Source: Ascarosepion bandense (taxonomy: Eukaryota > Mollusca > Cephalopoda > Sepiida > Sepiidae). Taken from it: 64,000 nucleotides of DNA. Below the pieces are notes generated by a model, which saw nothing but the letters and a program-made list of their open reading frames with translations, searched no databases and was not told where the DNA came from. The position numbers and the translations under genes were made by a program. The DNA is taken from assembly GCA_037127315.1 (NCBI GenBank), contig JBBBDQ010000332.1:1927501-1991500 (forward strand), given 5' to 3'. This document shows positions 31,498-41,765 of this stretch, in pieces. Numbering within the stretch: the stretch's first letter is position 1; the number at the start of each line of letters is the position of its first letter.

Positions 31498-31686
31498 AAA
31501 AGTGTCTTATTAAGTACAGCCCACACACTAAGGAAAACGTTATCTATGTAATGCTGGGGATGATAGGGAAAATAGAAAAACATGAAATGGAGTCATAACA
31601 ACACGCCACTACCTGCCTTAGGTCTCCCCGCAGACTTGGTTGGTAGTGAGACCAAAGCAGAAATCGAAATATGATGAAAAATGACA

Positions 31687-31703
31687 TAATAATAATAATA
31701 ATA
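31687..31703. repeat. (TAA)n at 3' end of R4 element
   Basis: TAA repeats continuing directly from the element's GACA end. Confidence 0.85.
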
Positions 31704-31831
31704 TACAAGGTTTATGGGTTCCATTTATATGATTGAAGTAAAGGGTTGTTTTCCATATCGACATGCATTGTTTGATGAAATTGATAATGACGGGTGATAT
31801 CTTGTATATATTTAAAGTCTTTAAAATACAG

Positions 31832-32238
31832 GAATGGCTTGTCCAGCGGATTGTATCATAGCAATGGAGGAATTCAAAAATCCGTCAAAATATAAAGACC
31901 AGGAAATTGAAATAAAAAAGATGTGGAAATCGAAAATAAGAATCATACCAGTGATAGTGGGTGCACTTGGAATTATAAAAAAATGGAACAAAACAACACA
32001 ATCCCTGGAAACTATAGCTTAAGAGATATACAAACAAATTGTCTTGTTAGGTACAGCCCACACACTAAGGAGAACTTTGTGTATGTAACGCTAGGGATGT
32101 TAGGGAGATATAAAAAAAACATGAAATGGAGCCATAACAACACACCACGACCTGTCTTAGGTCTTCCCGCAGACTTGGTAGGTAGTGCGACCATAGCAGA
32201 AATAGACTTATGATGAAAAATGACAGAATAATAATAAT
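31832..32238 (+). mobile_element. R4-like LINE, 3' fragment
   Basis: Starts within the endonuclease codons (MACPADCIIAMEEF) and ends with the same 3' UTR (CTTAGGTCTTCCCGCAGACT) and AATAATAATAAT. A diverged subfamily relative to 27646-31686. Its 5' border is not at a TAA array. Confidence 0.8.
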
Positions 32239-32519
32239 CAATTTCTTTAAACAACAGGCAAAGAGCCCACTAAATGTCCAGAAAGCTTAAAGATGAAACA
32301 ACAGGCAAAAATAGCTCACCTGGAAGGCATGATCAAAGCGAGAAACTGAGTAAAACAGAGGTGAATTGTCGATACTTGATGAGATTTCAAGAAATGTAAA
32401 TTAAAGCAGTAAATATAATTTCACCAATCCAGAAAATATTTAAACAGAAACTACAATTAAAGGCACGAAGTATAAGACCGTGTGAAAAGCGTTGTATGTT
32501 TTACCGATAAAATAAGGCA

Positions 32520-33702
32520 TTCATAACGGATTTCAAGAAGTTTTACAATGAAAGTCGACGTCTTGAATAGGCATGTCTCCACATTCTACCGCACGAACGT
32601 TGGTGTCCCTCAGGGCTCTATTCTAGACCTAAAAGTGATCGAATCCCAAGTAGGCATCTACGCAGATGACACCACAATGCATCACGCATCAGTAAGAAAT
32701 CTGGCGAGACGGACAAACATAATCTCTCTGCAGATCTTGAGAAGGACCTCCACTCAGTGGTGGACTAGAGTAAAAAGTGGCTCGTAAATTTCAATGCTTC
32801 TAAAACGAAACTGCTATCTGTCAATCATCACAGGCAATCTCTCCTGCCCCCCCCCCCAAGTATGGACCGAGCGAGTCTTCCTGAAAGCAATACACTGCGC
32901 CTCCTCCACCTTACCCTATCTTCCGACATCAAGTAGAATCATTGCATTGAATCAATATCTAAACCCACTGCTAGGAAGGTTGGGTCCCTGTGTCTGACCA
33001 GGAAGGTTTTTCCGCCTGAATATATCTTGCACATATACAAATCAACCATCCGACCATGCATGGAATACTGTTGTCATATCTAGTCAGGGTCCCCGCTGTT
33101 CATCTCAGTGTTCTCGACGGGCTCCAAAGGAGAACCTGCATTTGATTGGGCTCGACTTGGCAGCTCGACTCCAGCCACTTTCTCACCGGCGGGATGTGGC
33201 TTCCCTCTGTCTCTTCTACAAATATTTTCATGGATTCTGCTCCGACAAACTTAGGTCACTAGTGCCCCCTCCACAAGAATTTACTCGAGCAACCAGACTG
33301 GCAACTTTTACAGTTAAATCTACGAAATGCAGCCGACAATTCTACTCCATCAGCTTCTTTTCTTGCTCTTCCCGCCTGTGGAACTCTCTTCTGTATACTT
33401 GCTTTCCTGACGGCTACAATCTCCAGGATTTTAAATGCAATGTCAATTCCCATCTCTCATCCATTTGACTCCAGTTCTTTCTTCATCAGCCCGTGTATCT
33501 TGTTCTTTTCCTTTCTCTCTATCTTCGCAACTGTCTTCACTTCTTTGTTTACATCTTTCCCTTACCCTTTCTCTGACACCCCCTGTAACTGGTTCGTATT
33601 TCTCCTCACTCTCCTCCTGCCTAATACTTAAACTCTCTTATGTAGCCCCCTGCGCATCAGTGAAGTTACCGTACCGCCTTGCTTGGGGTGAAACGATAAA
33701 AA
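32520..33702 (+). mobile_element. LINE family L-B, longest copy in window
   Basis: Contains RT motifs FYRTNVGVPQGSI (motif B) and YADDTT (motif C catalytic pair) near 32580-32680. Further on are the HIYKSTIRP-equivalent and SLCLFYKYFHGFCSDKLRSL with EFTRATRLA, then SCSSRLWNSLLYTCFPDGYN. It ends CGCCTTGCTTGGGGTGAAAC plus A's. CR1/Jockey-superfamily style RT; the exact clade is not assigned. Broken by frameshifts. Confidence 0.75.
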
Positions 33703-33929
33703 AAGCACTTATAAAAGTCAAAAAGCGACCATCTCTTGAAGAAATACAAACATTTTAAAAGAATATTTGGATCAGCTCAAAGGAATATAATCTAAATGCA
33801 TAGTGGATCAATCAAGAACAACGAAGAATCGAGGAGAAATCTGTCTAAGAAATATAAATATACGCAAGAATAACGTTAGGCAACCTCTAACAAAATCTCA
33901 AAAATTGAACCCTCCCCCAAAAAACCTCG

Positions 33930-34480
33930 CCATTGTTCAGATACTTGATCCATGTAGGGTCTGCAAAAATTTTGAGGGACTTTACAATACAGACAGAAGA
34001 ATCAAAGCCTAATCGGAATCAGAGATTGCAAAAACAAATGTGCTTTCTTATTGGAATGTATCTCTGAATATGTCAAGAATTTTATCAAAATACAACGACC
34101 ATCTCAAAAATGTGGCATATGAGAACATCAACAACTCCAGTTGTAATTGGAACCATTGGAGTGATTGGAAAAGATCCCCAAAATGAAAAGGAACCTAGTT
34201 TTTGGCTCTATCATCTGTTATCAATCCATGAAACTTTTGCGCAGTACTTATCAATTTTAATTAATAACCTTAATGAAATTTTGGAATGGATCACTGAAGG
34301 TATTAAATATCTCCTACCAAAAACAAGTGAAAAAGATGACCCCAAAATGTATAGACATTTAACATATCTGTCCACCACTTACAAATTGATTCACGATGAT
34401 AACAACATTCTTCCCCTGAAACAAAAGGGATGTCGGAGAGGTTCATTTGGTTGCAAAGATCAACTATTAATAAACAGAAT
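33930..34480 (+). mobile_element. rearranged R4-like LINE (R4-B), first copy
   Basis: Reads first the endonuclease end (DRRIKA, NMSRILSKYNDHLKN, MWHMRTSTTPVVIGTIGV) and then, without a gap, RT N-terminal codons (SFWLYHLL, EWITEGIKYLLPKTSEKDDP, KQKGCRRGSFGCKDQLLIN). The normal order is RT then endonuclease. About 505 bases (33951-34455) are duplicated at 37068-37573. Continues after a 5S-SINE at 34742. Confidence 0.75.
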
Positions 34481-34741
34481 CATCATCATCTCACACTTTA
34501 TACACCCAATGGTGTGTAGGGCAGTAACTTTTTGTTTCTGTTTCCGTAACGAACTTTTTTTTATGGTGCAGGGTTGCTAGCCTTGCGCCCAACCCCCAAA
34601 TCTTGAGGATCGGTGGTCCTTACGTTTACAGCGCCTGGTATTCCCAAATGGTCACCCATTTAAGTACTGACCAGGCTCGATGTTGCTTAACTTCGGTGAT
34701 CGGACGAGAAACGGTGTATTCAACACGATATAGCTGTAGAC
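34481..34741 (-). mobile_element. 5S rRNA-derived SINE (SINE3-type)
   Basis: Read on the minus strand, 34741-34624 is a nearly complete 5S rRNA sequence (start GTCTACAGCTATATCGTGTT, then GATCACCGAAGTTAAGCAAC, GGGAATACCAGGCGCTG). It is followed by about 125 bases of body and a GATGATGATGAT tail. AATAAACA borders both sides in the LINE. 5S-headed SINEs are known as the SINE3 class; transcription from the internal 5S control region is inferred. Confidence 0.78.
34624..34741 (-). rRNA. 5S rRNA-like head of the SINE
   Basis: 118 bases resembling animal 5S rRNA from end to end, with scattered substitutions (ACATCGAGCC, TTAAATGGGTGACCATT). Single copy in a transposon nest, so a functional 5S gene is unlikely. 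Confidence 0.6.
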
Positions 34742-34948
34742 AATAAACAAATAATCCTGGAAAATTCCAGGAAAATAGGTAGAAATCTCAGCCAAATTTT
34801 GATATAATAGCGCAAAGCTCTTGACATTGAACTACATAATTAAATCCTTAAGACTTTGGAAACGTACAATGTCTCCTCGGTGTGGGTAAATTTCCTTAAA
34901 TATAGCGTAGAACTGTGAGAAATAGAATTTCAAGTGGATGAAAGGGTG
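34742..34948 (+). mobile_element. R4-B continuation, RT motif A region
   Basis: Resumes the LINE after the 5S-SINE: ILENSRKIGRNLSQIL aligns with ILENCYSTKKNLSTAW, followed by RKAL and mutated codons. It is cut by the L-A insertion at about 34950. Confidence 0.6.
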
Positions 34949-35616
34949 CTTCTTCTTCTATGTGCCTTGTCTCTTCAGGACGTAGGCGATCATAGCCTTC
35001 CACTTTTCCCTATCCCTGATGGCTCTGAGCACGGCTTCTCCTGTTACACCATGAAAGCCTCGTTCCGTCATCCACCTGATTAGCTCCTTCAAATATGTTA
35101 TCCGTTGCTTTCCCCTGTCTCTTTTTTCCTCTATCTGGGCTGTTAGTATCAGATTCTCCAAGCCCTACTTCATCATTGCGTGTCCCAGGAACTTCAGCTG
35201 TCTCTTCCTGATGCTCAGTATTAATTTTCTTTTTGTTTCCATCATTTCCAAGACCTCATCATTGCTCACATGCTCGATCCATGATATTCGCAGCATCCTT
35301 CTATTGACTCACATTTCAGTTGCTTCAAGTTTTTCCTTCATCTTTGATGGTATTGCCCAACATTCGCTGCCATATCGAAGGACGGACATCACGTACCAAT
35401 CCAGTACTCTCTTCCTAGTTTATAGCGAAATTGTCCTGTTTCTTAATTCTTTACTCAACTTCTGGAATGCTTCTTTCGCCATGCCAATTCGCCTTCGGAT
35501 CTCTGTGTCGCACTTTCCGTCTTCTGTTATAACGCTTCCCAGGTATTTAAATTTTTGTACCTTCTTGATTCTGGTATCCCCGACCTGTATTTGGTATTTT
35601 GAGCTGCCCTTTTAAA
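34949..35616 (-). mobile_element. RTE-like LINE L-A, 3' end with (GAA)n tail
   Basis: A TTCTTCTTC start (minus-strand GAA tail) is followed by the complement of the C-terminal coding region; the minus frame 34958-35161 encodes ENLILTAQIEEKRDRGKQRI and VLRAIRDREKWKAMIAYVL. Extends to the CQIQVGDT segment. Inserted into R4-B. Confidence 0.75.
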
Positions 35617-36034
35617 CCATAATACATCCACTGAAGCGGCAAAGTACCTAAAAACGAACGCAAAAGCAAATGCAATGTACCAAATTCAGGGTCAATACTC
35701 TGCTGGTACCAAACAAGCTGATGTAGACAATCGCCTTAACCATCAGTGGTTACATACTGCAGCCTTAAAAGCTGATACCGAAGGTTTTATTTCTGCTGCA
35801 CAGGACCAACGCTCGCTAAATAAAATTTATCGAGCACTCACACTCAAAAATTTAGTTACTCCAAAATGTAGATTCTCTAAAAAAATAACGAGAAACAATT
35901 GATCATTTTGTCTCAGGTCGCACCCACTGAGTATTAATCCCATCATGACAGTGGTTCAATATCTGCATTGGATAATATGCAATTTTTACGGGAAGAAAAC
36001 TGTAAAAAGTTAGTAAAAACAACACTCAGACCCA
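35617..36034 (+). mobile_element. R4-B continuation, pre-endonuclease region
   Basis: Encodes KQADVDNRLNHQWLHTAALK and ADTEGFISAAQDQRSLNKIY, then TPKCRFSKKI where the CCHC knuckle starts, and VQYLHWIICNFYGKK. Aligns with 30790-31140. It belongs to the same LINE copy cut by L-A. Confidence 0.75.
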
Positions 36035-36331
36035 GTTACAGAGATTATTCTTTTTCTATGTTCCTTGCCCGTAGGCGATCGTGGCTTTACACGTTTCCCT
36101 ATCCCTGGTGGCTCTTAGCACGATATTATCTTGTTACACCACGCAGCCCCCGTTCTGTCATCCACCTGCTCAGGCCATTCAAATATAGTATCTTTCCTCT
36201 GTCACTTTTTCCTTCTATCTGGCCTGTCAGTATCAGCTTCTCCAAGCCCTCCTTCCTCATATCACGGCCCAGGAACTGGGCTGTCTTTTACGGATGCTCA
36301 ATATTAATTTCCTTTTCTTTTTCTTTTCTTT
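36035..36331 (-). mobile_element. L-A fragment, left part
   Basis: TTCTATGTTCCTTGCCCGTA through CTGATGC-equivalent words; it matches 41790-42060. It is interrupted by the L-B LINE at 36332 and resumes at 37032. Confidence 0.65.
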
Positions 36332-37031
36332 TTTTAATCATTTCAACCCGAGCAAAGCGGAACTGCCATTGATGTGCAGGGGGTTACATAATTGTAAAAA
36401 GATTAATTAGAAAAGAGTGAGGAGTACAAACTAGTTAGAAAGGAACAATAGAAAGCAGGTGCGATGACAGATACATAGGTGGAGAGAAAGAGAAGGTTAT
36501 ACAGGGGTGGGGAGAGAGCTAGAGTCCAGTGGTTAGTAGATGAGTATTGACTTTGCATTTAAATTTCTGGAGGTTGTAGCCGTCAGGAAAGCAAGAATAC
36601 GGGAGCGAGTTCCACAGGCGGGAAGTGCGAGAGAAGAAGCTGCAGGAGTAGAATTGTCGTCTGCATTTGGCTAACCTGACTGTAAATGGGTGGGACCCAG
36701 TTGCCAGTCTGGTTGCACGAGTAAACACCTGTTGAAGAGGCATCAGTGACTTAAGCTCGTCCGAGCAGAAGCCATGAAAGTATTTATAGAACAGACAAAG
36801 GGAGGCCACATTTCGATGATGGGGAAGTGGCTGCAGTCGAGTCGCCAGATCAGTACCTATCACATTACAGACTCTCCTTTGCAGCTTGTCAAGAACACTG
36901 AGGAGAACGGCAGGGGCACCTGACCATAAATGGCAGCAGTACTCCATGCACGGACGGATGTTTGACTTGTATATATGCAGGATGGATTCAGGTGGAAAAA
37001 ACATCCTGGATCGACATTGTGATCCAACCTT
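36332..37031 (-). mobile_element. LINE L-B inserted into L-A
   Basis: The minus frame 36519-37067 encodes MFFPPESILHIYKSNIRP, VCNVIGTDLATRLQPLPHHR, CLFYKYFHGFCSDELKSL and SRLWNSLPYSCFPDGYNL, with a 3' UTR to the AATCATTTCAACCCGAGCAA end. The best preserved L-B C-terminal frame here. L-A sequence resumes on its far side. Confidence 0.78.
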
Positions 37032-37067
37032 AGTTTCCATCCTTTCCAAAACCTCACCATTGCTCAT
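37032..37067 (-). mobile_element. L-A fragment, right part
   Basis: GTTTCCATCCTTTCCAAAAC and the following bases continue the L-A segment left at 36331, then give way to duplicated R4-B sequence. Confidence 0.5.
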
Positions 37068-37780
37068 ATACTTGATCCATGTAGGGTCTGCAAAAATTTT
37101 GTGGGACTTTACAATACAGAAAGAAGAATCAAAGCCTAATCGGAATCAGAGATTGCAAAAACAAATGTGCTTTCTTATTGGAATGTATCTCTGAATATGT
37201 CAAGAATTTTATCAAAATACAACGACCATCTCAAAAATGTGGCATATGAGAACATCAACAACTCCAGTTGTAATTGGAACCATTGGAGTGATTGGAAAAG
37301 ATCCCAAAAATGAAAAGGAACCTAGTTTTTGGCTCTATCATCTGTTATCAATCCATGAAACTTTTGCGCAGTACATATCAATTTTAATTAATAACCTTAA
37401 TGAAATTTTGGAATGGATCATTGAAGGTATTAAATATCTCCTACCAAAAACAAGTGAAAAAGATGACCCCAAAATGTATAGACATTTAACATATCTGTCC
37501 ACCACTTACAAATTGATTCACGATGATAACAACATTCTTCCCCTGAAACAAAAGGGATGTCGGAGAGGTTCATTGACAGGATTCCTAGTAGCACAAGGCC
37601 TAAGTAGAGCCCACACCCGAGAAAAGGTTTTATTTATGTAAAGTATGTGTGAGCATAGGTGTTTTTTTTTCTCTTTAAAAAAAGTTGTATGTTCAGGGGA
37701 AAAATGTCATGATGCTCTTCTGACCTTAGGTTTCTGAGTGGGACCCAGAAAGAACTGAATATACACCAGAAATCAAAGGA

Positions 37781-37814
<34 letters not shown>

Positions 37815-37815
37815 T
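37068..37815 (+). mobile_element. rearranged R4-B, second copy, ending at (TAA)n
   Basis: 37068-37573 repeats 33951-34455 almost exactly, including the abnormal endonuclease-to-RT junction. It then deletes from KQKGCRRGS straight to the C-terminal end (AQGLSRAHTREKVLFM) and a 3' UTR, finishing in (TAA)n at 37783-37815. Confidence 0.75.
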
Positions 37816-38580
37816 TGAGAAAAAAAGAAAATGACTGAAAACGTGAAGAAGGAAAAACACGAAAGAAAGAAAAGCGAAATGAATGAAAGAAAGAAACAAA
37901 AGAAATATCAGAAAGAAAGAAAGAAAGAAAGAACAAATAGTGGTAAGAGAACCGGTACATTCCATCGATGCATTCGCGCGCGAAATGACAGAATAATCCG
38001 ATGTGATTTCCGTTAATTATAATTTAATAACTGGTTACCTTTGATGTGGGACCTTTCCCGCTCAAAGCTGTGGCAAACCACGCGAAAATTACGTGACAAA
38101 TAAAACGAAAAAAGGCGGGAGAACTTTAAAAAAAAAAATAACGCACCATTTGGAAAACATTGAAAATCGTAAAAAATGCTAATTACGCCTTCTTATCGAT
38201 CATTTTGCATAAAAGGAAACAAACCCGGATGAGTAAGATGACAATAGACTTTAATAAATATAGCAGCAAATATATTATTATTATTATTATTATTATTATA
38301 GATAATGATGTCTTAATGCTACAACACGCATAGATCACAAGGCTTCGGATCTTAATTGATTGGCGGTGTTAACATGCACTCCTTTTGTCGTGATGTAAAA
38401 AGATGGGCTACAGTTGATATTTAAATGAACTGATGGAGTCAGCGGCATGGAAAGATAAACCAGAGAACTGATTTTCGAATCCGACTGAGTGCATTAATGT
38501 AGTATTATATTCATACACCAGGAAAATGTTAACGGTCACATTCCAGTCGGCATGACCTGGCTTCCCTCTGTCTTTTCTAT
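37816..38580. other. unassigned region with (GAAA)n and (TTA)n tracts
   Basis: Purine-rich GAAAGAAAG tract at 37840-37935 and (TTA)n at 38271-38301. No gene recognised. Confidence 0.45.
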
Positions 38581-38589
38581 AAACATTTA

Positions 38590-38850
38590 CATGTTAGCAT
38601 ACGGTATTTACATTATTCCAACTATTGTCCTCATCTTTGTTGCTATTTGTACGACGTTTCGGCTAGGAATTTCGAACCGAATCACTGTATTCTTTGCCTA
38701 GAGCCCCTTCTGGAAGTCATGATTTTTCTCCCTCTATCTCTGTAAGTTACTTGTTCACCACTGCTGTAGCCTGGTATTGAACTCACAACTCTTTTGGTCA
38801 AGTAATAGGAAATAACAAACATCTATATCCATTGGGCCATGTGTCCTTAA
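38590..38850 (-). repeat. single arm of the 19660-type foldback repeat with tRNA-like segment
   Basis: Shares ACTATTGTCCTCATCTTTGT, ACGACGTTTCGG, CTAGGAATTTCGAACCGAA and the CTGTAAGTTACTTGTTCACCAC block with 19690-19950. On the minus strand it has an A-box-like GGCCCAATGGATATAG and a B-box-like GAGTTCAATACCAGG. Confidence 0.5.
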
Positions 38851-39106
38851 GAACAACTGACTTTTTGCGACTTAGAAATCTAATGCCCAGTAACCCATTT
38901 TTACCAGAGTTCATATTGCAATTTTTTTTAAGTTAATGTTTTTCTCTAGTATGTTTCGATGATTATGGTTTTCTCTAGTATTTTTTACCAGAACTCATAT
39001 TGTAATTTTGACACTAATGATTTTCTCAAAAAAGTCCCAAAAATTCTGTTGTACTTGTCCTTAAGCTTTATTTTAAACTAAGACAGATTAAAGACCAGCC
39101 TTTTCC

Positions 39107-39560
39107 CTTCTTCTTCTTCTTCTTCTTCTTCTTCTTCTTCTTCTTCTTCTTCTTCTATGTGCTTTGACCTTTCAGGACGTAGACGATCATGGCCTTCCAC
39201 GTCTCCCTATCCCTGGTGACTCTTAGCACGCTTTCTCCTTTTACACCACGCAAACCCCGCTCTGCCATCCACCTGCTCAGGTTCATTAAGTATGTTACAC
39301 GCTGCTTTCGCCTGTCTCCTTTTCCCTCTATCTGGCCTGTTAGTATAAGGTTCTCCAAGCCCTCCTTCCTCATTGCATGTCCCAGGAACTTTAGTTGTCT
39401 CTTCCTGATGCTTAGTATTAATTTCCCCCTCGTTTCCATCCTTTCCAAAACATGCTCAATCCATGATATCCACAGCATCCTTCTGTAGAACCACATTTCA
39501 GTTGCTTCAAGTTTTTCCTTCATCTTTGAAGAACTGACATCACATAGCAATCCACTACTC
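39107..39560 (-). mobile_element. L-A LINE, 3' end with long (GAA)n tail
   Basis: (CTT)n at 39108-39155 is the complement of the tail. The minus frame 39155-39574 encodes KLEATEMWFYRRMLWISWIE, KRQLKFLGHAMRKEGLENLI and a RETWKAMIVYVLKGQST end. An internal deletion removes the cysteine-rich segment before KLEATE. Confidence 0.78.
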
Positions 39561-40030
39561 TTTGTTCTTCGCATTCCGTCGTCACAACCGAGCAGTCAGA
39601 GGAAAATACCAGAGTGCTGAACAGAATCACGCCTCATAGGATGTCATTGTCTATCAGTAACATGTCAACGTGTGATTGGTGCAGCTGAGCTTCGGACGGG
39701 CACACGTAGCACAGCCAGATGTTAGGAAGTTATATATGCATCCCCACCAACGAAGATAAAAAAAAGACAAAACATATCCCATCCAGACCAGAATTCCACA
39801 CAAAGTCGAACTTGTTCGACTCTCTGCCTTCGAACGGAGTGGAACCCTGACAAGGCTCTGCCAGGGAAAAGTAGACAAGACCCGATCCCACTCATGCGAG
39901 ATTTACGGGGAAATTTTTGCCCAAGCGTACTCACTCGGAATGTCTCACAAAAAAAAAAAAAAGCAACCTTGTGTCACATTTCGCCTTTTTGTAGGGAGGG
40001 TTCAGGTAAATAGCTTGAATCTCTCACATC
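39561..40030. other. unassigned region
   Basis: No recognised gene. Slightly GC-richer part at 39780-39930. Confidence 0.35.
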
Positions 40031-40032
40031 CT

Positions 40033-40313
40033 CAGTCAGTTAAGTGCCCTACGTTATACACGCTTGGTCAATCATGTCTCGAAAGAGATATGACTGACTG
40101 GGTAGAAGATTTTCCCACAGTAAGTTTCCATTAGTTTCTGGTTGCCGATCAAGGCTATAGAACCCAATCTGTTCTGTTATTTAACCCATAATTGTAGGGA
40201 AGAGACGGACTAATACCTTTACCAACAGTATTTGTCTGTAAGTGAATGCAATGAATTTAACTGGAACTCAAACTCGGCTCCCCGATATCCACTGCACCAC
40301 AACGCACATCCTC
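40033..40313 (-). mobile_element. tRNA-derived SINE (SINE-A)
   Basis: Full set of landmarks: TTAAGTGCCCTACGTTATAC, hairpin CATGTCTCGAAAGAGATATG, CGGACTAATACCTTTACC, and head complement CGATATCCACTGCACCACAA. Confidence 0.8.
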
Positions 40314-40785
40314 ACGTGAAAAAAATCCACTTTGAGAGAAAGCTCCTAACGCACACTCCCTCGAGTTTAATTGACTAAGTTAAAATTTGAATAAACATTA
40401 ATTTTGCGTATAAGGGTCTCTTATTCTCATTTGATTTTCAACGATAGTGCTACGTTATATACAGGGTGTCTTTAAATACTGTATACACATTTTGATGGTT
40501 ACTCAAGAAATAATTCAAGCGACGATAACGGGCTAAAATTTAATTTAAATAATGTATATAAAAACAGTACTTATTAGAAATAACATGCTCTTTTTTTCAT
40601 TGCATACGCAAAGGGGATATAATGATGCGGGAACAATGCCTTTACCCTCTAAAAAGTCTTCATAAAATAATAATCTTGGGTCAGCCATTGTTTTGAGTTC
40701 AATGCTACACCCAAAGCTTGTTTGCAATACCTTTCGATAACAACTAGATTTTTTGCCATAATTTGTATCTATTTCCAAGATGAGT
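40314..40785. other. unassigned region
   Basis: Includes a TATACAGGGTGTCTTTAAA word like some mariner-type termini, and an open minus frame (40545-40778) without known similarity. Confidence 0.3.
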
Positions 40786-40789
40786 AATT

Positions 40790-41137
40790 TTTAATAATCT
40801 TGGAATTATTTTAACTTTTGTTCTCATCTTGTTTGATACAGATGTTATAATCGACACATGTATAACCAACTACAATGTCCACTACGCTATGTGTTAGTAT
40901 CATCTAGTGGTCATGAGATCGATCCTTGGACTTGGTAGTGAGAGTGCTAAATTCCAACATGAAAAAACAATAATTGATTTCACAGGATATTTCGCAATAA
41001 CCAACGAGAGAAACCACATCAGTCATTCTATGGACACCTGATGATGACCAGAGGGTACTTGGTCGAAACGTTGTGTCTATTATAACAGCTATATCAAACA
41101 AGATGAGAACAAATGTTCGAAATAATTCCAAGATTAT
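40790..41137 (+). repeat. foldback repeat with hammerhead-like motif
   Basis: TAATCTTGGAATTATTT at 40792 is inverted near 41120-41137, as is TTGTTCTCATCTTGTTTGAT. Between the arms, next to the right arm, lies a CTGATGA (41040-41046) ... TTGGTCGAAACGTT arrangement with GACAC before and GTGTC after it that can pair. The only departure from a hammerhead core is one extra base after CTGATGA. Confidence 0.55.
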
Positions 41138-41175
41138 AGATTTCCTGCGTTTTTTTTCTTCTTGCTTTTTTCGCT

Positions 41176-41529
41176 ATGTCGGTGTTTTTTCAACGAATAT
41201 GTAAAAAGGTTATCGACACATCTGAGCTTAGGTTGGGCACAGGCCTGACAAATGAATGTCTCGCATCTCCCGAGAGCAAACGATGGAGAATATCCTCGCT
41301 TGAAGAAAGACTCGAAAAGTCGATATTAATTGACGAAGTCCAGAAATTAATAAACAGTAATTTTACGTACGCGAAATCTCGTCTCGAATTCTCATTTAGT
41401 CTTCAAAATGATAGTATTAGTTTTACGTCCCCTTTCGTACAGTCGTCGTTGGGAAAAGTTATGAGTCTAACTTTTCTACCCAGCCTCTCAGACATCTTCA
41501 GTTTTTTCAGTATTGCGTTGAAGTGTTAA
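41176..41529 (+). CDS. unidentified 117-codon open frame
   Basis: ATG at 41176 to TAA at 41527-41529. Composition is ordinary for protein (SLEERLEKSILIDEVQKLIN has helix-like spacing), but I recognise no family, signal peptide or motif. It sits between a foldback repeat and a LINE. The frame may be chance; an old transposon ORF in reverse is also possible. Confidence 0.2.
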   Translation: MSVFFQRICKKVIDTSELRLGTGLTNECLASPESKRWRISSLEERLEKSILIDEVQKLINSNFTYAKSRLEFSFSLQNDSISFTSPFVQSSLGKVMSLTFLPSLSDIFSFFSIALKC

Positions 41530-41765
41530 TTAGTCTAGGTGAAAGAACAATCTGAATTCAAAACCAACCCGAAGAGGAATGGGCTCCGTCAGATTATTTT
41601 GCTCCAGTAACAAACCTGATTATAATGATTATTAATGATTATAGTACATGGGATAGATCTATGACCCAAACTGGTTACTGAACTCGTGAAGTGATATAAA
41701 GAGGCAGTTAATTTCCAGTCGGTACACAGAGATTTGCTTGTCAGTTAGGCAAGTCACTTGCATTC

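Larger units (their letters stand above)
27646..31686 (+). mobile_element. R4/Dong-clade non-LTR retrotransposon, near full length
   Basis: About 4.04 kb with a 5' UTR (27646-27850), one large coding region broken by several stops and frameshifts, and a 3' UTR ending GACATAATAATAA. The order (N-terminal region, RT with YMDD, CCHC knuckle, PD-(D/E)XK-type endonuclease) is that of site-specific R2/R4-type LINEs. The (TAA)n borders agree with the TAA preference known for Dong/R4 elements. Other copies in this window share its 3' end. Confidence 0.88.

Noticed and set aside
34624..34741. Functional 5S rRNA gene
   Set aside because: Single mutated copy inside a LINE, with SINE body and tail downstream.
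37634..37960. Minus-strand frames rich in Phe/Ile/Ser
   Set aside because: Translations of the (TAA)n and GAAA tracts; low complexity.
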